Assembly: GCF_028368935.1 (NCBI RefSeq)
Contig: NZ_JAQNDK010000004.1
Location: 992,001-1,056,000, forward strand
DNA: 64,000 bases
Reading direction: 5' to 3'
Source of the DNA: Sorangium aterium
GTDB taxonomy: Bacteria; Myxococcota_A; Polyangia; Polyangiales; Polyangiaceae
Shown: piece by piece, positions 32,649-40,999 of the stretch
Layout of the letters: each line of letters opens with the position of its first letter
Numbering within the stretch: the first letter of the stretch is position 1
The notes under the pieces: model-generated
Seen by the model: the letters and a program-made list of their open reading frames with translations, nothing else
Database searches by the model: none
What the model was told of the DNA's origin: nothing
Translations under genes and position numbers: made by a program

Positions 32649-34160
32649 TCAAAGCTCGCCGCTGAGCGTCGGCGGTGTCCAGTCGATGTGGTCCAGGTGG
32701 TTGGGTTTATTGGGCAGGTCCGTGGCGAAATTGCCCGTCGCCGTACCGTCGTTGCCCTTCAGGAACCTGTCGACCATGGCGTTGAGGGATGCAGTGTACT
32801 GCGAGCGCCAGCTGCAGTGGCTCCCACCTGCGCCCGTGTAGGCGATGTGGTCTCCGACGCCGAGCGCCTCGAAGATCATCTTGCCGACGTTGGCGGTGAC
32901 CCACGCCGAGTTCCGATCGAGCCCGTTGTACATGGTGCTCGGATTGTCCACGATGTAGAGGCCGCGTGGAGCGATGAGGCCCATCATCTCGTGCATGTCG
33001 ACGGGCAGCTTGTTCGTGTTGTCGGCCCCAGCGTTGTTGCCCGTGGTGAACTGACCGAGCGCCACCTCCGAAAGCCAGCGGACGTAGCTGATGCCATGAT
33101 AGGGCCATTCGGAGCCGCTGTAGCTATCGAGCACCTCGACGAGGCGCAGGCCTATCGTGCCCCCGAGACCCGACTCCACCGGGATGGTCAAGGCGATGCG
33201 GTTGTCGAGCACGCCGGCGACGAAGGCACCCTTGCCCCAGCGTGAGCAACCCGTCACACCCACCCGGCGTGGATCGATGACGCCGGGGTTCTGCTCCAGG
33301 ACGTCGAGGACGCGACTGATCTGCCAGGCCTGCGCCGTGAGGTAACCCGCGGGATGGTCCGAACCGTACACGCTGTAGAACGGCCCGTTCTTCGCGCCGC
33401 TGGTGCCTTGCGACTCGACCGCGGTGAAGGTGATCGTCGCGACGCCGCTCGGAACTGGCATGCCGCTCAGGCCGCCGTAGCCGATGATCGCCGGGGCGGG
33501 CGCGGTCGCCCCGTTCATGTTCACGGTGAGGTTGAACGAGGCGCTGCCGCTGCCATCCTTGACCTCGACCGTGATCCTGCTGTTGCTCACGGTACCGGAC
33601 ACGGATCCCTTTGCCGGGACGGGCTTGTCGCCGTAGATGAACTTGTAGGCTTGCTGGAGGATCTCTTCGCGCCGGCAGGCCCACTCGCTCTTGCTGGCGA
33701 TGCGGTTGCCGTCCATCTTCTTGAAGGGGTCCGGCAGCTTCGAGTTCGCCGTGAGCGAAGCGACGCTCGGCATCGGTCCGACGGTGCACCCGGCTCCAGG
33801 GTTTTCCACCTCGCCCCACTCGGCGCTCACGGCGTTGCCGCCGTCGCCGCTGCCCCCGGCACCACCGGTTCCCGGCGCTCCGCCCGTTCCGGCCGGGCCC
33901 CCGCCACCGGTGCTGGCTTCGCCCGTCGTCACGTCGCCGCCCGTCCCGGTCGGGGTACCGCCCGAAGAAGAGGAAGGTCCACCAGTGCCCGTCGGCGTCC
34001 CTCCGGTGCCGGTGCCGGTGCCGCCCCCCGTGCCGACTGTAGAGCTTCCTCCTGAACCGACAGGATCCGATTCGCCTCCGGTGGCGCAGGCGGCAAGCAT
34101 CCAAGGCAGCGCTGCGAACAAGGCCAAAGAGATCGTGGGACGTGCAGTGCGTAGACGCAT
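32649..34160 (-). CDS. CE15 glucuronoyl methylesterase (lipoprotein)
   Basis: 503 residues. Signal and lipobox MLAACATGG are followed by a Gly/Thr/Ser linker (about 25-110). The catalytic domain matches carbohydrate esterase family 15: NGATAPAPAIIGYGGLSG, then RRVGVTGCSRWGKGAFVAG with nucleophile S306, catalytic acid E329 in PVESGLGGT, and H448 in TGAGGSHCSW. The Ser-Glu-His arrangement is that of fungal and bacterial glucuronoyl esterases. Family knowledge: CE15 cleaves ester links between lignin alcohols and 4-O-methyl-glucuronic acid of xylan. Start ATG 34160 follows GGAGCG. It is the first gene of a two-gene operon. Confidence 0.93.
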   Translation of the reverse strand: MRLRTARPTISLALFAALPWMLAACATGGESDPVGSGGSSTVGTGGGTGTGTGGTPTGTGGPSSSSGGTPTGTGGDVTTGEASTGGGGPAGTGGAPGTGGAGGSGDGGNAVSAEWGEVENPGAGCTVGPMPSVASLTANSKLPDPFKKMDGNRIASKSEWACRREEILQQAYKFIYGDKPVPAKGSVSGTVSNSRITVEVKDGSGSASFNLTVNMNGATAPAPAIIGYGGLSGMPVPSGVATITFTAVESQGTSGAKNGPFYSVYGSDHPAGYLTAQAWQISRVLDVLEQNPGVIDPRRVGVTGCSRWGKGAFVAGVLDNRIALTIPVESGLGGTIGLRLVEVLDSYSGSEWPYHGISYVRWLSEVALGQFTTGNNAGADNTNKLPVDMHEMMGLIAPRGLYIVDNPSTMYNGLDRNSAWVTANVGKMIFEALGVGDHIAYTGAGGSHCSWRSQYTASLNAMVDRFLKGNDGTATGNFATDLPNKPNHLDHIDWTPPTLSGEL

Positions 34161-34689
34161 GTTGAGCGCTCCTCGTGAGGGGGTCGTGAAGCAGGCTCAC
34201 GCCGGGGTCGGGCGATGGGATGGCGGACGAGGGCCCGACCCGCGAGTGCCGCCGAAGTTATTCCCCACTTTGCCGGTCGTCTTCAAGCTGATTTTGTGCT
34301 ACTTTTCGTAACAAGCGTGCGCTGCACGTGCCGCTCAGGTGGACTGTTCTCGGCTCTTGCGAAATGTCGATTCTTGTGGGATGCGCCGGGCGTGCAGCTG
34401 GTGCGCTGCTTCGACGGCCTGCCACCGAACGAGCTCTCTGCGTCCTTTTCGATGGCCTCGATCCTCGGGCCTCCGCTGGTCATCGTCCCCTTCGCCCACG
34501 CCCGGGGCCAGGAGCAGGCCGAAGCCGATTCCCTATTTGACCCTTGATGGCACGATGAAAGAATACTTTGCCTTCTATGCGAAGGTAGTAAGATGCACGA
34601 GCGAGTTCTCGCAGACGTTCGGCGAGTCGCCGATGAAAGATGTATTCGTCTGCCCACACCGTGGTGAGTGGCCCGCCGGCATAGGGCGC
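34161..34689. other. AT-richer region with no intact gene
   Basis: Between the CE15 start and the reverse-transcriptase remnant. Around 34260-34400 and 34540-34620 the base composition is clearly less GC-rich than the rest of the window. Open frames here lack recognisable domains. It probably consists of mobile-element or recombination debris plus the CE15 promoter. Confidence 0.5.
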
Positions 34690-34914
34690 AGCGATCTCTT
34701 CATCGAGGGCCGGCTGCGGCTCAAGGTGAACGCGGCCAAGAGCGCGGTCGCGCGACCCGAGGAGCGACACTTCGTCGGTCTCTCCCGCCGGCCCATGCCG
34801 GAGGAGGTGCGCGTAGTCGACCGTACCGTGACCCTGGATGCGATCCAGGAGGCCTATGCCTACATCGCGTCCGGACAGAAGACGGGGAACGTGGTGCTGA
34901 AGCTCATCGCATGA
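34690..34914 (+). pseudogene. Chimeric remnant: group II intron reverse transcriptase fragment fused to alcohol dehydrogenase C-terminus
   Basis: In one open frame, about 34700-34785 encodes LRLKVNAAKSAVARPEERHF, a close match to the motif of group II intron reverse transcriptase/maturases (L-K-L-K-V-N-x-x-K-S-A-V-x-x-P-x-x-R-x-F-L-G). From about 34800 to the stop at 34914 the frame reads RVVDRTVTLDAIQEAYAYI and SGQKTGNVVLKL, the typical C-terminus of zinc-dependent alcohol dehydrogenase/quinone reductase family proteins. Neither parent is complete, so this is a junction of two broken genes. Upstream sequence in the same frame is unrecognisable. Confidence 0.7.
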
Positions 34915-35043
34915 GAGGCCTTGGCGCGGGCGCAGCGCTCGCTCGGAGCGACGATGCACGCGCGACGGCTGGCGCTGGCGTGCGGCAAGGCTCCGGCAGC
35001 GAGTCCACGCGAGCGGCGTGCTCGACGTTCGGTCCAAGCTTGC

Positions 35044-35160
35044 TCACCGCTCCGGTGTCACCGGCAGCCCGAGCAGGCGACCGATCGTCTCGTGAACGAT
35101 CCGAGCCGCCCCCTCATCCCCGAGGGCGACGGCGGGGACCGTGCGCGATGGCCGGCGCAT
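35044..35160 (-). pseudogene. Short possible C-terminal gene remnant
   Basis: A 38-residue reverse frame ending VPAVALGDEGAARIVHETIGRLLGLP looks like a genuine protein C-terminus (amphipathic helix, high-GC3 codons) but has no upstream coding sequence. I cannot name the parent family. It could be chance. Confidence 0.3.
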
Positions 35161-35198
35161 GGACCCCGATTCTACCACGATGTGCTAAGCGCTCGGAG

Positions 35199-36467
35199 AT
35201 GGCTTCGGGAATAAGGTTATGGCGCTGCACACCGCTCGCCTTGGTCATCGCCTGCGCGGGCGAATCCTCGCGCGCGCCCGTCGACGCGGGCTCCGACGCG
35301 CCGCCCGCGGGCACCGCCACCGCGCCTCCACCGCTCCCGCGTGAGGCCGCCCTCGACGCACGCTTCGTGAAGATCACGCTGCACCGCGAGTTCACCTGCG
35401 AGGGGGCGAGCTTTGCGGACTTCAATCACGACGGGGTGACGGACGTCATCGCGGGCCCGGATTGGTACGAGGGTCCGGGGTATGGCACGAGCCATCCCGT
35501 GTGGCCGAAGGAAGCCTTCGATCCGCACGGCTACTCGGATTGCTTTTTCGAGTTCCCCTACGACTTCGACCACGACGGGTTCACCGACGTCCTCGTCGTC
35601 GGCTTTCCGGGTGCGCCCGCGGCTTGGTACCAGAACCCGCGCGGCGGCGACGCGCTCTGGGCTCGTCACGACACGCTGCCGTGGCCGATCGACAACGAAT
35701 CGCCGCTGTTCGCCGACATCACCGGCGATGGCGCGCCCGAGCTCGTGCACATGTCGGGGGGCGTGCTCGGAATGTCGTCGCCCGGCGTGGACCCGACCGA
35801 GCCATGGGTCTTCCGGGCGCTCACCGAGAATCGGGGGTACGGCGCGTTCACGCACGGCCTCGGTGCAGGCGACGTCAACGGGGACGGCGCGAGCGACTTG
35901 GTCGAGGCGAGCGGCTACTTCACGCGGAGCCCAGAGTCGCCCGACGGCTTGCCGTTCACGCGCGTCGAGCAGCCGTTCGGTGCCGGGGGAGCGCAGATGC
36001 CGGTGGTCGACGTGGACGGCGACGGGGACGCGGACATAGCGGCCACGCTCGCCGCTCACGGCTACGGGCTCTCCTGGTTCGAGCAGGTTCCGAACGCGGC
36101 CGGCGCTGCGTTCGTGGAGCACGTCGTCGTTCCGGGGACCACACCCGATGCCGCGTCGAGCGTGCTCATGCACGAGCCGCACGCGCTCGCTCACGCCGAC
36201 ATCGACGGTGACCGGCTCCAGGACCTCGTGAGCGGCGAGCGCTTCTGGGGTCATGTGCCTGACGGCATGCCGGACTTCGACGCGCCGGCCCGGCTTTACT
36301 GGTTCGAGCAGGCGCGAGCGGCGGAACGCGTCGACTTCCAGCCCGTTCTCATCGATGACGATTCGGGGGTAGGCACCCAGCTCACGGTCGCGGACGGCAA
36401 CGGAGACGGCCGGCCGGACATCGTCATCTCGAACAAGAAGGGCGCTTTCGTCTTCCTACAACGCTAG
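35199..36467 (+). CDS. FG-GAP/VCBS repeat lipoprotein
   Basis: 422 residues. A hydrophobic N-terminus ends ALVIACAGE (probable lipobox), followed by an Ala/Pro-rich spacer. The rest consists of FG-GAP/VCBS-like blades with Ca-binding loops: ASFADFNHDGVTDVIAGPDW, FDHDGFTDVLVVG, ADITGDGAPELVHMSGG, GDVNGDGASDLVEASG, VDVDGDGDADIAAT, DIDGDRLQDLVSG and DGNGDGRPDIVISN. Seven such units suggest a seven-bladed integrin-alpha-like propeller at the cell surface. The pattern 'DWYEGPGYG ... WYQNPRGG' is typical of FG-GAP proteins often found near sulfatases or dehydrogenases; none is next to it here. Start at 35199; an in-frame ATG at 35148 is an alternative. Confidence 0.85.
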   Translation: MASGIRLWRCTPLALVIACAGESSRAPVDAGSDAPPAGTATAPPPLPREAALDARFVKITLHREFTCEGASFADFNHDGVTDVIAGPDWYEGPGYGTSHPVWPKEAFDPHGYSDCFFEFPYDFDHDGFTDVLVVGFPGAPAAWYQNPRGGDALWARHDTLPWPIDNESPLFADITGDGAPELVHMSGGVLGMSSPGVDPTEPWVFRALTENRGYGAFTHGLGAGDVNGDGASDLVEASGYFTRSPESPDGLPFTRVEQPFGAGGAQMPVVDVDGDGDADIAATLAAHGYGLSWFEQVPNAAGAAFVEHVVVPGTTPDAASSVLMHEPHALAHADIDGDRLQDLVSGERFWGHVPDGMPDFDAPARLYWFEQARAAERVDFQPVLIDDDSGVGTQLTVADGNGDGRPDIVISNKKGAFVFLQR

Positions 36468-36685
36468 GGCAGGCTCCTCGCGAGAAGCTCGCCTTTGCGG
36501 CGCGGCATTCACAGCGCCCATCGAAGCCCGGCCCCGCCGAGGCCGAGCGTCAGCGCGACACCCAGCGCGGAGAGGAGCAGGGCTTCCACGAGGGCATGAT
36601 CGCTCAGAGGACCTCGCCCGGCCAGGGCGACGCCCGTTCGCGCGAGGCGGCCGACGGGAGCCGCGCCGGGGTATAGTCGCCGCCT
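36468..36685. other. Short intergenic stretch with a TATAGT element
   Basis: The region ends in TATAGT at 36672-36677, 8 bases before an ATG, a possible -10 box for a near-leaderless transcript. On the reverse strand a frame ending LSALGVALTLGLGGAGLRWAL resembles a membrane helix but has no body. Confidence 0.35.
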
Positions 36686-36924
36686 ATGCTCGATCGCCAA
36701 CAGGTGTTGCGCCAGACGCGGGCCCGGCTGCACCCGGAGCGCATCGCCCGCCGGGAGGACGCGCTCGCACGCGCGCGCACGCTGATCGAGGGCTCCCTCG
36801 GGCAGCTCGACGAGACCGGCCTCCGGCGGCTGCCGGGCGGAAGATCGACCGTGACGTCTCCGCCTACCACCTCGATGAGCGCGGCTCGTTCGGCTACGAG
36901 GTCCCGACCGCCCGCCGCACATGA
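36686..36924 (+). pseudogene. Small unrecognised gene broken by a single-base deletion
   Basis: The first frame reads MLDRQQVLRQTRARLHPERI and RTLIEGSLGQLDETGLRRLPGG. At about 36840 it degenerates, while the next frame continues sensibly as KIDRDVSAYHLDERGSFGYE, then VPTARR and a stop at 36924. Joining them needs one extra base (GGCGGN-AAG), giving a ~79-residue protein. I do not recognise the family. It is a recent frameshift or a sequencing error; both halves retain codon bias, which argues against an old pseudogene. The gene is preceded by TATAGT 8 bases before the ATG. Confidence 0.6.
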
Positions 36925-36958
36925 CGCCTCACCCGCGCCATAGGGGAGATGACACCAC

Positions 36959-38071
36959 ATGAATACGCCGCTGTCGCCACCTGGAGCGGAGCAGACCGAC
37001 GGCTCATCCGTCCAGATCGGCGCTCTCGTTCCGCTAACTCGGCCCGGCTGGATCGAGGCAGGCCGGCACTTGCTCGCTGGACTCGAGCTGGCCGCTCGCG
37101 AAGTCAATGACGCCGGCGGGATCGTCGGAAGACCCCTCGAGCTGGTGGTCCGAGACACCGCGGCTGATCCACAGAGGGCCGCGGCGGCCGTCGATGAGCT
37201 GGCTCGCCTGGGCGTGGCTGCCTTGGCGGGGGAGTATCACAGCGTCGTCGCTCGCGCCGCTGCCGCCAGGGCCGACGCCCTCGGCCTGCCGTTCCTCTGC
37301 TCGTCAGCGGTGCTCGACGCGCTCACCGAACAGCCAACGGAATGGGTCGCGCGCCTCGCCCCGGCGCAGTCCCACGGCTGGCGGATCTACGCGAAATTCC
37401 TCCTCGGCGCGGGCCACAGGCGCATCGCCGTAGCAGCTGATTCGAGCGTCTACTGGGCGTCTGGCGCCCGCATCCTGCGGGACTACCTCGCTCCACGCGG
37501 CGGCACCGTCATCGAGCTCGACATGCGCGCGCTCGCCCCCGCGGCCATGTGCGACGAGCTCGTCGACAGTCGCGCGACAGCCCTCCTTCTTCTGGTCGGC
37601 TACCCGGAGCCGGCGGTGTCGATCGTCAAGTCTGTCCGCCGCGACCGGCGCCTCGCCGAGATCATGATGGGTGCTCCGGCCGGGCAACCGGAGTTCGCCG
37701 AATGGGCGACGTTGCTGGGCGGCGACGGCGCCGCGATCCCGTTCTTGCGCTACCGGCCCGAGCGCCTCAGCCCGCTCGGTGCCCGAGTCGAGACGGCCCT
37801 GCGCGAGCGGCTGGCCGAAGCGCCCTCCTTCGTCGCCTTCGAGGGCTACGACACGGTCGCCGTCCTCGCCGATGTGCTGCGTTCTCAAGGCGCGGACCGG
37901 GTACGCGCCGCCGAATCCTGGGCGCGCGTCGCAGTCGAAGGCACCCGCGGGCAGATCCAGCTCTCCCGCACGCCAGGGATCAGCGTTTGGCAGTGGGCTT
38001 GGCCGCCGGTCCAAGTCGTTGATCGAGATCCGGCGGAGCCCGATCGCTTTCGGATCCTTCACGCCGGCTGA
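36959..38071 (+). CDS. Type 1 periplasmic-binding-fold protein (Leu/Ile/Val- or amide-binding-like)
   Basis: 370 residues of the branched-chain amino-acid/AmiC-type binding fold: VQIGALVPLTRPGWIEAGRH, LAAREVNDAGGIVGRPLELV, VRDTAADPQRAAAAVDELA, and later EMPTY-site helices such as AAIPFLRYRPERLS and PSFVAFEGYDTVAVLADVL. There is no signal peptide or lipobox: the chain starts MNTPLSPPGAEQTDGSS and enters the fold directly. No ABC permease or ATPase is nearby. It could therefore be a cytosolic ligand sensor, as AmiC is, rather than a transporter subunit (inference). The start at 36959 has AGGGGAG about 10 bases upstream. Confidence 0.85.
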   Translation: MNTPLSPPGAEQTDGSSVQIGALVPLTRPGWIEAGRHLLAGLELAAREVNDAGGIVGRPLELVVRDTAADPQRAAAAVDELARLGVAALAGEYHSVVARAAAARADALGLPFLCSSAVLDALTEQPTEWVARLAPAQSHGWRIYAKFLLGAGHRRIAVAADSSVYWASGARILRDYLAPRGGTVIELDMRALAPAAMCDELVDSRATALLLLVGYPEPAVSIVKSVRRDRRLAEIMMGAPAGQPEFAEWATLLGGDGAAIPFLRYRPERLSPLGARVETALRERLAEAPSFVAFEGYDTVAVLADVLRSQGADRVRAAESWARVAVEGTRGQIQLSRTPGISVWQWAWPPVQVVDRDPAEPDRFRILHAG

Positions 38072-38188
38072 GAGGGCACGGAGCTCCGACGGCCGGAGGC
38101 GCCGCTTGAAGCCGACATGGCCCCGCAACCCAGCGGGGTGGCGCGATCGGACTGGTCGTGACGGCTCGATCTCGGTAGGTTTTTCGCG

Positions 38189-39178
38189 GTGAACGGTGAC
38201 GTCGTCCGCCTCTCGTCAGCGGTGCGCGCTCGGCTCGCGCGCCTCGGCGCGAACGTGCCCCATGCGACCGCCGCCGCGCGGGCGCCGTCCAGCGGCGAGC
38301 TGAGCACCGCGCAGTTTTTCACCTTCTGGGAAGCGCTCGGCGCGTCGTCGCCGCACGACGTCGGGCTTCGTCTGGCGATGGAGACACAGGTGCACGAGTA
38401 CGACGTCTCGTCGCTCGCGGCGCTGCACTCTCCCGACCTCGGCACCGCCTTGACCAAGCTCGCCCGCTACAAGCGGCTTTGCGGGCCGAAGGACATGGCC
38501 ATCGACACGACGGGGAAAGAGGTGGCGATCCACACGACCTACCAGCACGCGCCAGGCCCCATGCCCCCGCGCCTGGTCGACGCATCGCTCGCCTCGCTCC
38601 TCGTGCTCTTGCAGCGAGGCAGCGGCCTCGCCCTCGCGCCGAAGCGCGTCGAGCTCTCTCGCGCGCGCAGCGACGAGCCGATGCTGCTGCGTTTCTTCGG
38701 CTGTCCGCTGCGGTTCCGCGCGAAGCGCGACGCGCTCGTCCTCGAGGCGCGCCTCCTGACGACGCCGTTCATCACGCACAACGCCGACCTGTTGCAGGTG
38801 CTCGTCCCCAGCCTCGACCAGAAGCTCGCGCCCCTCGAGCAGGGTTCGTTCGTCGAGCAGGTCCGCGCGGTGGTCGCTCGCCGCATGGCGGGCGAGCGGC
38901 CGAGCATCGCGAAGGTGGCGCGCGAGCTGTCGCTCAGCACGCGCACGTTACAGCGGCGCCTGGGCGAGCTGGGGGTCAGCTATCAGCGCGTGCTCGACGA
39001 GGTCCGGCACCACGCCGCGCTGCGCCTCCTGCGCACCGACGACGTCGACGTCAACGAGATCGCCTTCCTGCTCGGCTTCGACGAGGTCAACTCCTTCACG
39101 CGGGCGTTCCGAGCCTGGGAGGGGACGACCCCGAACCGCTGGCGCGATTCGATTCATTTATGGCGCGATCGGATTTGA
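38189..39178 (+). CDS. AraC-family transcriptional regulator
   Basis: 329 residues. The N-terminal ~200 residues resemble the 'arabinose-binding domain of AraC, N-term' family found in OruR/ArgR-like regulators (SSPHDVGLRLAMETQ, DLGTALTKLARYKRLCGP). The C-terminal AraC helix-turn-helix pair is clear: SIAKVARELSLSTRTLQRRL and VNEIAFLLGFDEVNSFTRAF followed by WEGTTPNRWR. The ligand is unknown. It starts with GTG and precedes two SDR genes by 31 bp and then 23 bp on the same strand, so it probably controls or is co-transcribed with them. Confidence 0.93.
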   Translation: MNGDVVRLSSAVRARLARLGANVPHATAAARAPSSGELSTAQFFTFWEALGASSPHDVGLRLAMETQVHEYDVSSLAALHSPDLGTALTKLARYKRLCGPKDMAIDTTGKEVAIHTTYQHAPGPMPPRLVDASLASLLVLLQRGSGLALAPKRVELSRARSDEPMLLRFFGCPLRFRAKRDALVLEARLLTTPFITHNADLLQVLVPSLDQKLAPLEQGSFVEQVRAVVARRMAGERPSIAKVARELSLSTRTLQRRLGELGVSYQRVLDEVRHHAALRLLRTDDVDVNEIAFLLGFDEVNSFTRAFRAWEGTTPNRWRDSIHLWRDRI

Positions 39179-39209
39179 ACGCTGGCGCCTCGCGCACGAT
39201 GTTTCGTGC

Positions 39210-40112
39210 ATGACGGAGAACAACTCGCAAGTATGGTTCATCACCGGAAGCTCGCGGGGGCTCGGCCGCGCCCTCGCCCTCGCCGTGCTCGCCGCCGGGC
39301 ACCGCGTCGTCGCCTCGGCGCGCAAGCCCGCCGATCTCGATGACCTCGTGAAACAGCACGGCGACCGCGTGAAGACGGTGGCGCTCGACGTCACGCAGCC
39401 CGAGCAGGCCGTGCGCGCGGTCAAGGAAGCGGTCGACGCCTTCGGTCGCATCGACGTGCTCGTCAACAATGCGGGTTACGCGAACGTCGACTCGGCTGAA
39501 GATATCCCGCTCGACGATTTCCGCGCGCAGATCGACACCAATTTCTACGGCGTCGTACATGTCACGCGCGCGGTGCTGCCCGTGATGCGCGCGCAGCGCA
39601 GCGGGCGTATCCTGCAGATCAGCTCCATCGGCGGACGGCGCGGCGGCACGCCGGGGCTGAGCGCGTACCAGGCGGCGAAGTTCGCCGTCGCGGGCTTCAG
39701 CGAGGTCGTCCTCAACGAGGTCGCGCCGCTCGGCATCCAGGTCACCATCGTCGAGCCGGGCGGCTTTGGCACCGACTGGGCTGGCAGCTCGATGACGATC
39801 TACCCGTCGCAGCTCGACTACGAAGCCACCGTGGGCGCGACCAACAAGCGGCTCCGGGGCAACCCCGGCGCGGCGCGCGGCGTGCCCGAGAAGGCCGCGA
39901 AGGCGCTGCTCGAGCTCGCGTCGATGGACAGGCAGCCGCGGCGCCTGCTGCTGGGGAGCGACGCGTACGTGCTCGCCAAGCTGACGCTGCAGGAGCTCGG
40001 CGCCAGCGATGATGCCCACCGGGCCCTCAGCGCGAGCACCGACGCCGACGGCATACCCGACTTCGCCGACACCGACGTGGGGCGAGCGATGCTGAAGCTG
40101 CACCACGACTGA
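39210..40112 (+). CDS. Short-chain dehydrogenase/reductase
   Basis: 300 residues, classical SDR. It has the cofactor motif TGSSRGLGRAL, NNAGYA, catalytic Ser in LQISSIGG, and Y-x-x-x-K in SAYQAAKFAV. The sequence VIASARKP-like VVASARKPADLDDL after beta2 suggests NADP(H) preference (Arg/Lys near the ribose). C-terminal length and the GGFGTDW segment match SDRs annotated as oxidoreductases acting on ketones or sterols; the substrate is not readable. Middle gene of a likely AraC-SDR-SDR operon. Confidence 0.92.
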   Translation: MTENNSQVWFITGSSRGLGRALALAVLAAGHRVVASARKPADLDDLVKQHGDRVKTVALDVTQPEQAVRAVKEAVDAFGRIDVLVNNAGYANVDSAEDIPLDDFRAQIDTNFYGVVHVTRAVLPVMRAQRSGRILQISSIGGRRGGTPGLSAYQAAKFAVAGFSEVVLNEVAPLGIQVTIVEPGGFGTDWAGSSMTIYPSQLDYEATVGATNKRLRGNPGAARGVPEKAAKALLELASMDRQPRRLLLGSDAYVLAKLTLQELGASDDAHRALSASTDADGIPDFADTDVGRAMLKLHHD

Positions 40113-40135
40113 CGAGGGCGCAAAGCGAGGACACC

Positions 40136-40942
40136 ATGGAACTTCATCTGAAAGACAAGCGCGCGCTCGTCACCGGATCGAGCTCGGGCATCGGCGCGGA
40201 GACGGCGCGGCTCCTGGCGCGCGAGGGCGTCGAGGTCGTCGTGCACGGCCGCAACGCCGAGCGCGCACAGGGCGTCGCGAACGAGATCACCGCGGCGGGA
40301 GGGCGCGCGGCCGTCGCGATCGGTGACCTGTCGACCGTCGATGGTCTGAGCAGCGTCATCGACGCCGCCGAGCGTGCCTTTCGCGGCATCGACATCCTGG
40401 TCAACAACGCGGGCGGCGCGACGAACGTGGCCCACGCGTCGTGGTTCGACGCGCCGATCGAGGAGTGGCTCGACGAGTACAAGAGCAACACGATGCCTGC
40501 CGTGCGGCTCGCGCAGGCGTTCGTGCCGGGAATGCGGGAGCGTCGGTGGGGCCGCGTCATCCAGATCTCGTCGCGCAACGCGATCTCACCGCACGCGCAG
40601 CTCGGTGCCTACGGCGCATCGAAGGCCGCGCTCAACAACTTCACGCTGAGTTTGTCGAAGGCCCTGGCCGGGACCGGCGTGACGTCGAACGGCATCATGC
40701 CCGGGCTCATCTATACGCCCAGCCTCGACGGGTGGTTCCGCGAGGTCGCCGCCAGGCAAGGCGTGACCGATCCCGCCGAGGGACGCGCGTGGGTGTTGAA
40801 GAACGCGGTTCATCAGACGGTGGATCGCCTCGGCATGCCGGCCGACATCGCTGCAGCGGTGTGCTTCCTCGCGAGTCCGCTGACGGACTTCATGACGGGC
40901 ACGACCTTTCGCATCGATGGAGGGGCCACGCCCACGTTGTGA
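40136..40942 (+). CDS. Short-chain dehydrogenase/reductase (FabG-like)
   Basis: 268 residues. Classical SDR motifs: VTGSSSGIGAETARLL, NNAGGATN, catalytic Ser in VIQISSRNAIS, YGASKAALNNF, and the FabG-like C-terminus DFMTGTTFRIDGGATPTL. The VVVHGRNAERAQ segment after beta2 is typical of NADPH-using members. It lies 23 bp after the preceding SDR gene, so the two enzymes may act on one substrate in sequence (inference). Confidence 0.92.
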   Translation: MELHLKDKRALVTGSSSGIGAETARLLAREGVEVVVHGRNAERAQGVANEITAAGGRAAVAIGDLSTVDGLSSVIDAAERAFRGIDILVNNAGGATNVAHASWFDAPIEEWLDEYKSNTMPAVRLAQAFVPGMRERRWGRVIQISSRNAISPHAQLGAYGASKAALNNFTLSLSKALAGTGVTSNGIMPGLIYTPSLDGWFREVAARQGVTDPAEGRAWVLKNAVHQTVDRLGMPADIAAAVCFLASPLTDFMTGTTFRIDGGATPTL

Positions 40943-40999
40943 CGACGAGGAGGGCGGCGCGCGGGCGACGCGGGGTCGCCCACAGCCTGCGGAGCGAGG

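Noticed and set aside
36509-36640. Reverse-strand membrane-helix-like peptide ending LTLGLGGAGLRWAL
   Set aside because: No start, body or neighbour supports a gene; it may be a remnant or chance.
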